DNA of 64,000 bases from assembly GCA_963169105.1 (NCBI GenBank), contig OY720639.1, positions 93,508,559-93,572,558 of the forward strand. Reading direction: 5' to 3'. Under the pieces are notes generated by a model. That model did no database searches. It was not told the DNA's origin and worked only from the letters and a program-made list of their open reading frames with translations. Source of the DNA: Ceriagrion tenellum. Taxonomy: Eukaryota > Arthropoda > Insecta > Odonata > Coenagrionidae. Shown here piece after piece: positions 54,581 to 64,000 of this stretch (positions within the stretch are counted from its first letter, which is position 1; the number at the start of each line of letters is the position of its first letter). The position numbers and the translations under genes were made by a program.

Positions 54581-55899
54581 TACTGTATTCCAACAATCAG
54601 CATTTCCCGGTTTCCAAGGAAGAAACAGCTAAGTTCCCCAAAGAGGGAGAAAAAAACTGACGGGATATATCGGTCAAATCGTTTCGTTTTTCAATCAGAT
54701 CTAACTTCCATGTCTATCCGTAGTTTACTATTTAGAAATCTGGGTTTATATCAGTAACATCTTTCATGCCGCCCAATACCGGAACAATACTTGCGCCCCT
54801 AGGAGGCTTCCCAAACGGTACCGGCTTGGCCTATATGTTCCCGGGTTTACGATGCAAGTCCCGATGCCGCGAGAAAAGCCGTCCGGGACGCCAAAGGTCC
54901 CGGAATTTTGTCAGCGAAATAATAAAGAGTTGCATAAATGTGTGAAATTAAGAAATTTCGTCAAAAACGTCTGTCTTTAATTTTAAGAAAATCAGCGCAA
55001 TGCAACAGCGAAGCTTGCATAGCCTCCGGTTCGACTAAGAAAGTTTCGATCATCCCAGTGTTATAATTGTTCGATATTTAAATGTCGACAGTCTCGGTCG
55101 TATTTTGCTTCAATTTAAGTTTGTTTTGGTTGGTTAATTTCGTGGTTATCTGGGGTTCATTTTAGCAAGTGTTATAAAGAAAAGTCTTTTCTTCATTGAG
55201 AAACTGTCTCTTTCTAAAGAAAGAATTTTGCTCATAAAATTAAAGACAAAACTAATTAGTAGACAGTTACGTCACTGGCTGGATTTACTGTGTTGCCATT
55301 AATTTCGGTGAGTTTATTCCTTGAAATGCTGAAAAAATTTCATTCAATCCGGATAAATTTTTCATTTAGTAAAAATCATCTAATACTTCCGCCTATCAGG
55401 CAATTATTTCACAAAATTACATTCAGCTACTTATTTTTTTAATAATAAATTTTCCAGATTTTTTTTTAAATTCGCCACATGGTTAAAATATATATCCCGG
55501 TTTTTTCCGAAAGAAATCTAAGAAGCCAAGCCTCTAGGCTACATTAATGCACTCATTGAGGTGTACGGAGAGGGAATTATGTCATAAAAACCGCAGCCTA
55601 AAAACCGTAATAACAACCACATGGGTTATCCCTCCTCTTTCCTTGGGATGGCACGACGGGATGGACGAATTAGCCGATGCATAGCCAGAATAACCATCAT
55701 CTGTTGGAGAGATAAGGCAATTAACTCTTGAAACATAAATTAGCTACTTGGTGCTATGGATTCGACTCGATTTTACCACAATTTTCACGGAGAAAGCGGA
55801 TAATTAATAATTTAAATAAATACAAAATATATCGAAGAAGAATGCAAATTATAAAAGAAAATACATGCTCACTTCTAGGAAGTTATCGACGGAATTCAT
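54581..55899. other. No recognisable feature
   Basis: A short GC-rich island at 54770-54900, then AT-rich DNA; no motif. Confidence 0.4.
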
Positions 55900-56560
55900 G
55901 GTAAAATTGCAAAATTAGTGCGCCAGCCCGCAAGCGCTAACGGAAAATCGGGGCTAACGAAGATGGCGGGCAGACCACGCCAACGTTAAGAGCTTCTAGC
56001 ATTGGCTACAATAGCTAGCGCCCTCTCCATCAACCTCAATGATTGCACCCAATCGTCAGCATCGCGATGTCACGCACAGCGGCACCGATAGAGCGAAGGC
56101 CGCGCCACAAAACTTTCGAGGGGGAAAACTTCCGGTGCAACCTGTGGTTCGCGAAATATCACGGGCCAAAATTTAATTTCGATCGAAGTATGCAGGCGAG
56201 CGCGGCACGGACTGTTGAACCCCTTCACACACACACAGTAACACCACACGGGGCCCAGAAGTCGAGGGGGCGGCTAATCCATCATCCCTGACGGGCCGAC
56301 CTGCGAAGTGATCTCGTCAAGAATTTCCTCGCCCCTCCCCGCCTTCCCATCATTCCGCGCGCCGTGTTCCCGACAAGCTCCTTCCCTCCAAACCCCCACC
56401 CTCCCCGTATCTAGCACCCCATTCTCGCGACGACCTGCAATCTCCGCGTGGCAGCTGCGCGGGAAATGAGAAAACAAATGAGGGCGACGTATTCTGGCGG
56501 GAACGAGGAAACCTTTTATCATCCTGGCGCATGCAGAAGTCGGGTAAGTTCCTCCTACTC
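55900..56560. promoter_or_regulatory. CpG-rich patch, candidate promoter
   Basis: CpG-dense relative to the surrounding AT-rich DNA, with CGAAGATGGCGGGCAG (56-kb side, about 55960), a YY1-like AAGATGGCG. A strong splice donor (CGGGTAAGT) lies at about 56540 on the plus strand. This could be the start of an unknown plus-strand gene; no protein was recognised. Confidence 0.3.
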
Positions 56561-57909
56561 GAAGATGCACAACCCCATCATCGCCACACTTCCTTCTTTC
56601 TCCCCGGCCAACACCCTAAAACCCCAAGAAAGGTTTAAAAGACAACTCCGTCTCGCTGAAGATAACGAGGAAAGTAACGACAAGGCGCGGGCGACACTGT
56701 AAAATATGTATGTATGCATGCGCATCACGGTCTCCCAGCTAACCTGGACCTGCAAAAGGTTGTAAAAATGATGCTGCAGCGGCTTTCATGAACGCACATG
56801 TGCGCCTATACAAGCGCGCGACTTCATGGTTCCAACGAAGATGCATCACTATCCACGGATACAAAAAGAGGTCACGGTTTCCATTCATTCCAGGTGTTAC
56901 AATGGGGTAACCACATACACAATGATCAGTTCACAAATCTGCTTCTTAAATGTTTTTTATGTAAGGTTTCATTACCTTAAAACGATGAACTATAACGAAA
57001 TCAAATGAATAAAATAAATACTCGTATAGAAGGGCAAAGTTCAGTACATCACTTCGCATCAGTATTAGTTTCTATAAAAACCATCATATTAACACCAACC
57101 TCAGCATCCTTCCTGAATTATTGAGGGTAGTGCTAACTATATATACACAAATCTCAACTGCAAAAGAAATCCACTCCCCAGTGTAGTACAGTCCAGTTCC
57201 CTTCTACAGCAATAAGTGATTATCAAAAACATTCAGTACACTCCAAAATGCACGTGTGAAAAGGCTTTACAGTACCACTATTGAATACTGGCACCAATAT
57301 TGAATACTGATTGGCACTTGAATGCTCTGGCTACATTGCCAACAGCATCTCTAATTATTGCATAATATGCAATGTCAAATATCAACAAATAAATATACAC
57401 AAGAAAACAATTTTCTTTCATAGGGATGAATTTAGAAGTTTCAGAAGGCTGGTTTGGCAAATGCTAGTGAATGCTACAGACCATCAAACCTACAGGGCCT
57501 GTGGGTTTGCCCGGTGGGACTTCCTTCCTTCTTAGGCTATCAGCAATTTCCTAACAAGTCCTAGCGTTTGTTCGATAGTACTCATATGGAGGTTACGCAT
57601 GGCATATAAGATAATTATTTAACCTAAATGTAACTTAAATATTATTGGAAAAGTTCTTGCGCAAAAGTGGACCTCACAAACGAGTATGAGTACTGTACCT
57701 CTTTGATTTCGGCATTGTTTTCCATACCAGTCATAGCAATAGCATAGCATACCAAGGAACTCCTCTCTTTCACACAACCGTAGACCTTGCTAATAGTCCT
57801 AACAATTCCACTAATGTGGTTAAACTTAACTAAACCAAAACAGGAATCCATATTTCTTTAAAGGCATGCATAAATATCTGAGCTGATAAAAAACTATTAA
57901 AGCACAGAC
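56561..57909. other. 3' side of the UTP4 gene, unassigned
   Basis: The final exon(s) of the minus-strand UTP4-like gene should lie below 57910. I found no frame resembling the expected C-terminal segment. The minus-strand frame at 57851-57642 has neither the right phase nor similarity. Confidence 0.35.
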
Positions 57910-58095
57910 CTGAGATTTATCGACGACAGTGATGGTGGCATCGTCATGAAGAATGATTATGTCTGGTTTGTTCCGATCAAAAGAAATTCCTAATACTGGA
58001 AAAACACGAGACATCCACTGCTTGGGAAATCCATGCCTAGTTAAATGACGACAGAATTTAGTCAGCTTCTTTGATGACAAATTCCATTCCACAAT
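57910..58095 (-). CDS. Utp4: UTP4/cirhin-like protein, exon near the C-terminus
   Basis: The exon runs from a TTTTTTTCTAG acceptor (exon starts 58095) to a CAG|GTCTGT donor (ends 57910). It is 186 nt, phase 0 at both ends, 62 codons. It reads IVEWNLSSKKLTKFCRHLTR, HGFPKQWMSRVFPVLGISFD, RNKPDIIILHDDATITVVDK, SQ. The pattern of W-L/M-x-R, P-I/V..I-x-F-D, P-x-x-I-x-L-H-D and V-(V/I)-D-K-S is diagnostic for UTP4 (cirhin), a WD40 subunit of the t-UTP/UTP-A complex of the small-subunit processome, which acts in pre-18S rRNA transcription and processing in the nucleolus. It follows exon 59453-59358 in frame. Confidence 0.9.
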
Positions 58096-58429
58096 CTAGA
58101 AAAAAACAGCAAGATATGAGCATCTAAAGAAAAAACCCAGATTACAATACAAATAATGGCAATATATGATAGCAAACAAACCTATTATAACCTTTAAAAA
58201 CTTTCATTTCAACAAAATTAAAGAGGAATATCCACCAGATAGATCAAACGAGGATAGCCAAAATTTGAGTGCATGAAGATAGCAGTCATTAGCATTTAGC
58301 ACCCCGATATGCTATTTAATAGCTAGCTAAAATTTAGCTCCCTGCCTTTGGGCTACAAACTTGACATAGTGGACGGGCTTAAGCATATCAATGACCCTTG
58401 GAGCTGGCTTGGAGGAAGTAACAGTAATT

Positions 58430-59330
58430 GTTTTGCATAGGGCCACCCATGCCAGATATGTCTAAGGGCAGGAGCAAGATGAAAGATGATTAACCTGATG
58501 TCACATTACAAATATCATTGGGGCACAGTGATGTGGAAGTCCCCCAGCTATCAATCATGTATAAAAGGGAAGTCAATCTCAGAGAATTGAATCCTGAAAA
58601 GTATAGGAAGCCATCCTTTAGGGTGGATGTCGTGCCCCATAGTGAGAGTGGCAAGGCCTCCGTGACTATTATATTACAAAACCTCATGTACCATACATCA
58701 TGTATCAACAGAGGATTAAAGGACTACAGCAGAGAAGAAGACAAATAAGAATAAGAGTAGGATGAAAGTACCAGTTAGAAAAGGAATCTGGAACATTATG
58801 ACTGTGTACATGGGGCCGTGTGCCCCAGATTATGCTGAATAAAAAGTTGAGGACACCTTCAAACAAATCCGTTTATTTCCCCCTTGGAGAGAGTGCCACA
58901 TGTCCACATCTACACTCTCCTGGCTTCCGACACACACACACTGCCAAAAAACCCACACATCACCCACGTTAAATGTGAGGACCCGGATGAAAAAGGGTTA
59001 CTGAACCCTTGATTAGCAGTACCACCAAGGAGCCCTCACTCAATTGGTATGATTGAATTCTCCGAGTTGGTTGCCGGGGGAGAAAGGGACCGGTCGAAAC
59101 TGCCAGTGTGCCACTGTCCTGGGGAAAACCAGGAAAAAGGCGACACTCACTGCCGGAACTGTCAGGGGAGAGGAATAGGACCCAAAAATGACAATGATGA
59201 ATGATGGGAAGCTAGAAAATATTAATCAGGAAATGGAGAAGGGGAAAAAAGGTGCTTTGGGGCTGTGTGAGGTGAGATGGAGGGATAGCTGGGAGTACTT
59301 CAGTGATAGTTAAAGGTAGTGGGTTACTCA
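58430..59330 (+). mobile_element. RTE-like LINE, 5'/endonuclease scrap
   Basis: RKGIWNIMTVY at about 58775 and, after about 380 bp of interruption, NDGKLENINQEMEKGKKGAL then GLCEVRWRDSWEYFSDS (59205-59310) correspond to the start of an RTE endonuclease (TWN(V/I)..., G-K-L-E-N-x-x-Q-E-M, L-G-L-x-E-V-R-W). The interrupting piece contains CCTGGGGAAAACCAGG and may be 5' UTR or an insertion. The 58518-58748 frame upstream is unexplained. The scrap lies antisense to UTP4 in its intron. Confidence 0.6.
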
Positions 59331-59357
59331 TACCTAATCTTTTTCAATGAAATTTAC

Positions 59358-59453
59358 CTTATGGTCTGCATACACTGCAACTACATTATTGGTTTCTGGG
59401 TGCATAGCAATGGCTGTAGCTTTGCAAACATGAGTTGGAAGACTGCTTTCAAG
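59358..59453 (-). CDS. Utp4: UTP4/cirhin-like protein, internal exon
   Basis: Acceptor TTACATTTTTCAG, exon 59453-59358 (96 nt, 32 codons, phase 0/0), donor AAG|GTAAAT. It reads LESSLPTHVCKATAIAMHPE, TNNVVAVYADHK. The T-A-(I/L)-A-x-x-P-x-T-N-N-(L/V)-V-x-x-Y/H-x-D pattern is the WD-repeat strand that precedes the 'IVEWNL' exon in UTP4 proteins. It is joined downstream to 58095-57910 and upstream to 61259-61153. An RTE-like LINE 5' scrap (58430-59330) lies in the intron just downstream. Confidence 0.9.
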
Positions 59454-59984
59454 CTGAAAAATGTAAATAAAGACTCGTGAATATATAAGAAACATGCATG
59501 CAATTGACATGTTTAAATGTACTCATGGTTATGGCATAGGAATCATAAACCCATTCACAAATTATTTATGTAATGCGAAAGTTTGAAATATCCCTTGACA
59601 CTCCGTGGTGAAAATATTGCTGATTGAACATAGCTTATCTTTTCCAATGGGCCATTCCTCTATTCATTCAAACAGTTTTTTGAACATTGAAATGGAACGT
59701 GGACTCCAAAAAACTTCCATTCCCTCATGGTCTATCCAATAAATTAACATGCATGATTCTAATAATAGATTATAATCAGACTGGGGTGAAGAACACAGCA
59801 TCATCTATATACATGGTAAAAACAGTGACTGGGTTAAGCCAAAGAAGACTTGAAAGAAGAATGGAGCAGAGCAATGGACAAAAAAAAACTTCTATTTGCA
59901 GAAGTATTTCATGACAATTTAAAAAAATTGTATTCTACCAGTAAAGGTAGGTTTTGTTGATTGTCAGAGAATCTCCTTCCAGTT

Positions 59985-60985
59985 TTCTACACATTCAGGG
60001 GCCCATCTCCCTCTAGTATACCCTTTTCTGCCTCTTCATACGATCTACCCTTCTTCATCCCATCCATGAAACCTATTCTCTTTCTTCCCCTTCCCCGCTT
60101 GCCCAGCATCCTTCCCTATATCACACTCTTCAGCAACCCATAACCCTTTATTACAACCTTCAGCCATCTCCCCTGTCTATCTCGGATTTCATTTAAAAGT
60201 TTCCTTTCCTTGCCCACCATCTCAAGCACTTCCTCGTTAATCTTCCTTTCCATCCACCTCACCTCCATCCTTCTCCACACCCACATCTCAAATGCCTGCA
60301 GTCTATTCTCATCCTCCTTCCTAAGAGTCCACATTTCTGCCCCATACAATACTACACTCCATATCAAGCTCTTCACCAGCCTATTCTTCACCTCACCCAA
60401 CGTCCCTGTCATCAACTCCCTTCTATTACTAAACACCTCCCTAGATAGTGCTATTATCTTCCGTATGTTTTTGCTACTATGCCTGTTTTCCTCTAGCATG
60501 CTACCTAAGTAATTAAACTGTTCTACTTGCTCGAGTTTGTGTCCTCCAACTTAAATCACAAATTTCACTTTCTTTGTCCAAGAGAATCTCATTACTTTTG
60601 TTTTCTTACGATTTATCTTCATTCCGAATATCACACACTGCATTTCTAAAGCATCTACCAAAGCTTGCAGTCCCTTTGAAGATCCACTAACCAACGCCTG
60701 ATCGTCCGCAAATCAAACTGATTTTATCAGATGCCCTCCCACTTTGATTCCAACCTCAAGTTCTTCCCATGCCTGTCTTACCATTTCCTCACCATAAATG
60801 TAGAAAAGCAATTGTGACAAAAGGCACCCTTGCCTTACCCCTCAACCTATAATTGCCGATCCTGATTCACCATCAGTCACCCTCACCTGAACCCTATGAG
60901 TCATATTTAAGTTACGGATTAATCTCCTATCTCTCCAATCTATACCCATTTATCTCGAGTATTTCTGTTAGTTTTACAACAATAG
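59985..60985 (-). pseudogene. RTE-like LINE reverse transcriptase, C-terminal half
   Basis: Minus-strand order: RRLIRNLNMTHRVQVRV, GVRQGCLLSQLLFYIYGEEM, FADDQALVSGSSKGLQALVD (catalytic F-A-D-D), MKINRKKTKVMRF, EQFNYLGSML. Then a clean 127-codon frame (60499-60116) contains SLIWSVVLYGAEMWTLRKED, ENRLQAFEMWVWRRMEVRWM and GRWLKVVIKGYGLL, followed by KRGRGRKRIGFMDGMKKGRS. There are a few stops upstream. It is a family related to, but distinct from, the RTE copies at 0.5, 17.5 and 52.7 kb. It lies in the UTP4 intron, gene-sense. Confidence 0.87.
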
Positions 60986-61152
60986 ACAAGGGCATTTTTG
61001 TTGGGGTGAATTAAAATGGATGGCAAGATTTATTCATTTACTCCTGGGGTCATTCTTACATTCACAATAATTTTCATTCTTCATCTCTATTCACATTTCT
61101 TCCTAAAACTATCATCTCCAAAGATAAAAAAATTAAACATAGTCAACCTTAC

Positions 61153-61259
61153 CTTCCAAAGCTCAGAGTTCCATACTGCAATGTTACCATCGATGTCACT
61201 GGCACACATATATTTCCCATCTTCAGAAATACTGAACAAATGAACTCCACTTGTTAACC
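61153..61259 (-). CDS. Utp4: UTP4/cirhin-like protein, internal exon (WD repeat)
   Basis: Acceptor TGTTCTCATTTCAG, exon 61259-61153 (107 nt: two bases of a split codon plus 35 codons), donor AAG|GTAAGG. It reads LTSGVHLFSISEDGKYMCAS, DIDGNIAVWNSELWK, a typical WD40 repeat (S-x-D-G-K-x-x-x-x-S-x-x-G-x-I-x-V-W/Y). The upstream exon must end in phase 1 and lies beyond the region I could resolve, probably above 64 kb. The 1.7-kb intron to the next exon contains a minus-strand LINE (59985-60985), in the same orientation as the gene. Confidence 0.88.
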
Positions 61260-63189
61260 CTGAAATGAGAACAGAAAAATTCAAATCTAACTTGTTACAG
61301 TTCACTGACACTGCACAAAATGCAGATCACATTAATACTTAACATACATGCCCACCATATGAAAACACTAAATCTATTGGCCCATTACACACTGATACAG
61401 TAACTCTTTTGAACAAAGAATTTCTGATTCATGAATTTACATCCCAAAGACATCCAATTAATTGAGGCCCGGATAAGGAAGAATAACTTAATGATAAAGG
61501 GGGCACAATGAACCCTCCTTAAAAGCTAAAAATACACTAAGAAATGGATTATTGTGTGGGCAATCCAATTATGATCCATTATTCCAAGAGTTCTCCAAAA
61601 CGACCATTTCCTCTCAAAAGAACATCATACCCACACATTCATTGATGCATAGTAAAACGTGGGCCATTACAGGAGACCAAAGAACTTAAAATGTAAGATG
61701 CAAAACATTTTTACAACCTCTTAGAAAATTAAAAAAATCAGAAGTATCCCAAATTCCAGTTCATCCACAGTTGCAGTTAGGAACTGATTGAGAATCAACG
61801 TGATACAAATACAAGCCAGAAAATTCAACAACCCACTGTTTTACATTATAGATCCTACGGTAGAAATTGACACAGCAGCCTTGGTCTGGACCATGAATCA
61901 CTCCAAGGGCCTATGGGTTACCAAGCCAATTTCGAGATCTCCACACTAACTGGGATGTATATTCCAGGCACCATCGAGCAAGATGTGTCACAAATAAAAG
62001 GAATTCTTTGAAGGAAATCTAGTTAAGTGATCCAAAAGGAATCACTGCATGTCATCAGCCACAAATAGAATACAATTCTACAATGAAGTACCATAAAATT
62101 ACTCTAGGACATTATGATTGAAAGAAAACCCCCAGTATGAACTTTCAAGGTTAAGACCAGTAACATTGTTTGATGAGCCAATAACTCTGTTGAGTAACTG
62201 CCACTTGATGGCAATCAACAGCCAGTACAATCTCTTTTACCCAAGTTTTATAATTTTCAGGAAGAGATAACTGGTTAATAATCAGTCAGGGGATAACCAC
62301 TTGAAATCAGACAAATAATCAAAAAAATCAGGTAATTAATTCATTATCTCACATGATAACTATGATCATATTTGTGTATCTCTAATACTGAGTCCCAGTA
62401 CACATCTGCCAAGCACTACTTCTCCATAACGATAGGGTCCTAATTCTAATAAGAAAAAGTTTTAGATTTCCCAAATTTAAAGTGCAAGGACCAGGGTTGC
62501 TATAGACATAATATTAAGATATTCCAAGACTTTTTTCAGGTTTTTCGGGCCAAAATTTTCATTTTATAAAAAAGTTATAATATATATATTTCATTGAAAT
62601 TACACATTTTAATAAAGGTGTGATACATTGAGCACAAAACATTAATGCTTGCACACAATTTATAGACAACTACAGGAATTAAAGTGAAATACATGATATG
62701 AAATAAGCATATGAAATACAATAGCATCATGCACTTAATCATATTTCATAGTCTGTTAAGCTGGTATGTATCAACTTTAATTGTATCGGCTGCTGAACAA
62801 CTGACGCATGCTTGGACTGAGATTGAAAAGGGAGGTTTTCCTTTTTCAATCTTTTCTTTCAACTTGATGTAAAAATTTTGCTCCAGTTGGCTCCCTATTG
62901 AAGAGTCATTAATTGTACTTATGTTCACTTTAGCACAGTGCTGAATATTTTTTAAAATAAAAAAAGCCACAATTAAAGTATCCTAAAAAATTGTTTTCAG
63001 CACTGTTCATATTTCTGGAATATCTAGAAAATCTTTTTCTACCAAGGTACAGGAGCCAATTTTCTGGACCAAGTGGTTAAAAGAAGAGGTCATCTCTCTA
63101 AGTCAGACATTTATTACACCTATATTTTCTACTACTAGGATTGTAGTTTTATAACGCATAGGTAAGCCACCTGCCTCATCTTCATCACA
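61260..63189. other. Intron or upstream flank of UTP4
   Basis: AT-rich, with no convincing exon. The 74-codon minus-strand frame at 62970-62746 has no WD-repeat pattern and no splice context that I trust. Confidence 0.4.
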
Positions 63190-63920
63190 GTCAGATTGAG
63201 ATGTTTTCTAGCATACAGATTTTAATTATACTACAGTTTATCTTCATTAAAAATTTGTTCACGGTATTCTGCTCCTTATTTCTAGGACCGAACTCTAGTA
63301 TTTTTGCTTCGAGCCTCAAGTGGAGATTATAAGCGTCGTCTCCTCCCAAATCACTTGTCAAGTACATACTCCATGGCTTCGAGTGTTTTGGCTGGAGTTG
63401 GAACCGTAGGAACTGAATCAGACTCTGTTTCCTGCTCTGTGTCATCTATTTCCACTATCTCCTGCTCATGAATCTCATCAATCGACATGGTCTGGCAAAC
63501 ATCAAGATCACCACCACCCTTGAAATACTCGACGAAATTCACCAATCCAACATCTGACAGGACTCCTTGGGAGGAAAAGCAGTCAGTTCTATCTCTTGTG
63601 TTGGGTCAACCACAATGTCAGGCACCATATGACTACATCCGGCTGCCTCAGAGCAACTGGTAATATTTCTTTGCTCACAGAATCCCATGCTTATTTTACG
63701 AAGTGCATCACATGTATAATGTAAATGTCAATGACCCCATGATTTTTTTTCTTTGTTCACAAATACTGACAACGGTTCTTAAAGTGGATGCAGGAATATT
63801 TAACCTTCGCATCAATTCTACTCACCCTATGTGTGGATTCCTGTCTACTTCTTCCAGAATTGAAAATTTATTTTACAGTTGTAATCTGCTTAACACCTTG
63901 CTTACTTTACATTTTAACTG
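63190..63920 (-). pseudogene. Tigger/pogo transposase relic lacking its DDE core
   Basis: The minus strand begins with a CENP-B/Tigger HTH: NKFSILEEVDRNPHIG, TGA, VELMRRLNIPASTLRTVV (63885-63790). It passes straight into the end of the protein: AWDSVSKE then SCSEAAGCSHMVPDIVVDP (63690-63590), an acidic stretch EIVEIDDTEQETESD, PAKTLEAMEYVLDK (63420-63352), and AYNLHLRLEAKILEF with NKEQNTVNKF (63320-63250). The catalytic DDE domain of about 200 residues that should lie between HTH and AWDSV is missing. Several frame changes occur. It is located upstream of the known UTP4 exons, same strand. Confidence 0.82.
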
Positions 63921-64000
63921 CCCTTACAATCTAAACACGTGTAAAATGAATGACTGCCTATTCAAGACCTACACTCCTGCTGATTGGCTGTGTATTGTTT
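63921..64000. other. Window end, no feature
   Basis: Too short to interpret; it may be Tigger 5' sequence. Confidence 0.3.

Noticed and set aside
57642..57851. 69-codon minus-strand frame as the last UTP4 exon
   Set aside because: It does not join in phase after the 57910 donor with a credible acceptor, and it lacks the conserved C-terminal pattern of the family.
58430..60985. Single LINE inserted by twin priming
   Set aside because: In twin priming the inverted 5' part should lie on the other side of the 3' part; the order here is wrong and a host exon separates the pieces.
1..64000. CRISPR arrays, bacterial operons, rRNA genes or intact tRNA genes
   Set aside because: No regularly spaced repeats, no prokaryotic gene packing, and no complete cloverleaf or rRNA core sequence was seen; the window is eukaryotic.

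Overview
This window looks like repeat-rich nuclear DNA of an arthropod, most likely an insect with a large, AT-rich genome. The evidence is spliced exons with GT/AG boundaries, mariner, pogo/Tigger, Tc1, piggyBac-like and CR1/RTE/Jockey-type transposons, and no bacterial operon structure. No species is claimed. Nearly all recognisable content is mobile-element debris, often nested, and almost every element-encoded protein carries frameshifts or stops.

Layout. 0.5-5 kb: an RTE-type LINE 3' fragment, a retroposon of unknown class with a 15-bp target duplication, a dispersed repeat (R-B), and a palindromic piggyBac-like MITE split by a Jockey/I-type LINE. 5.6-8.2 kb: a full-length 1.3-kb mariner with complete inverted repeats, interrupted by a CR1-like LINE and by a second copy of the unknown retroposon. 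11-20.7 kb: Tc1 MITE halves, R-B again, a 2.7-kb minus-strand CR1-like LINE (coiled coil plus SGNH-esterase ORF1, endonuclease, reverse transcriptase), RTE tails, a large fold-back structure enclosing a Harbinger-like MITE, and a second mariner relic. 21-26 kb: a CR1 3' end with an inserted MITE, repeat R-A carrying a MITE whose empty site survives at 43.4 kb, a Tigger-type MITE holding a Tc1 MITE, and a two-exon THAP zinc-finger reading frame at 24.7-25.0 kb. 27-40 kb: sparse, with MITEs, LINE tails and SINE-like patches. 40.1-42.9 kb: a complete-ended pogo-superfamily transposon with a decayed DDD transposase and a C-terminal zinc finger. 43-55 kb: several further MITE families, LINE ends and RTE fragments. 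55.9-56.6 kb is a CpG-rich patch.

Host genes. The clearest host gene is on the minus strand from 61.3 to 57.9 kb: three consecutive, phase-compatible exons of a UTP4/cirhin-like WD40 ribosome-biogenesis protein. Its amino-terminal exons should lie beyond 64 kb, and its last exon was not found. A LINE and a Tigger relic lie in its introns or upstream flank. The THAP reading frame at 24.7 kb is a second candidate host or domesticated gene.

The elements do not form a pathway. Their value is stratigraphic: nested insertions with target duplications give relative ages, and several families here (the unknown retroposon, R-A, R-B and the palindromic MITEs) could not be matched to a named family from sequence alone.
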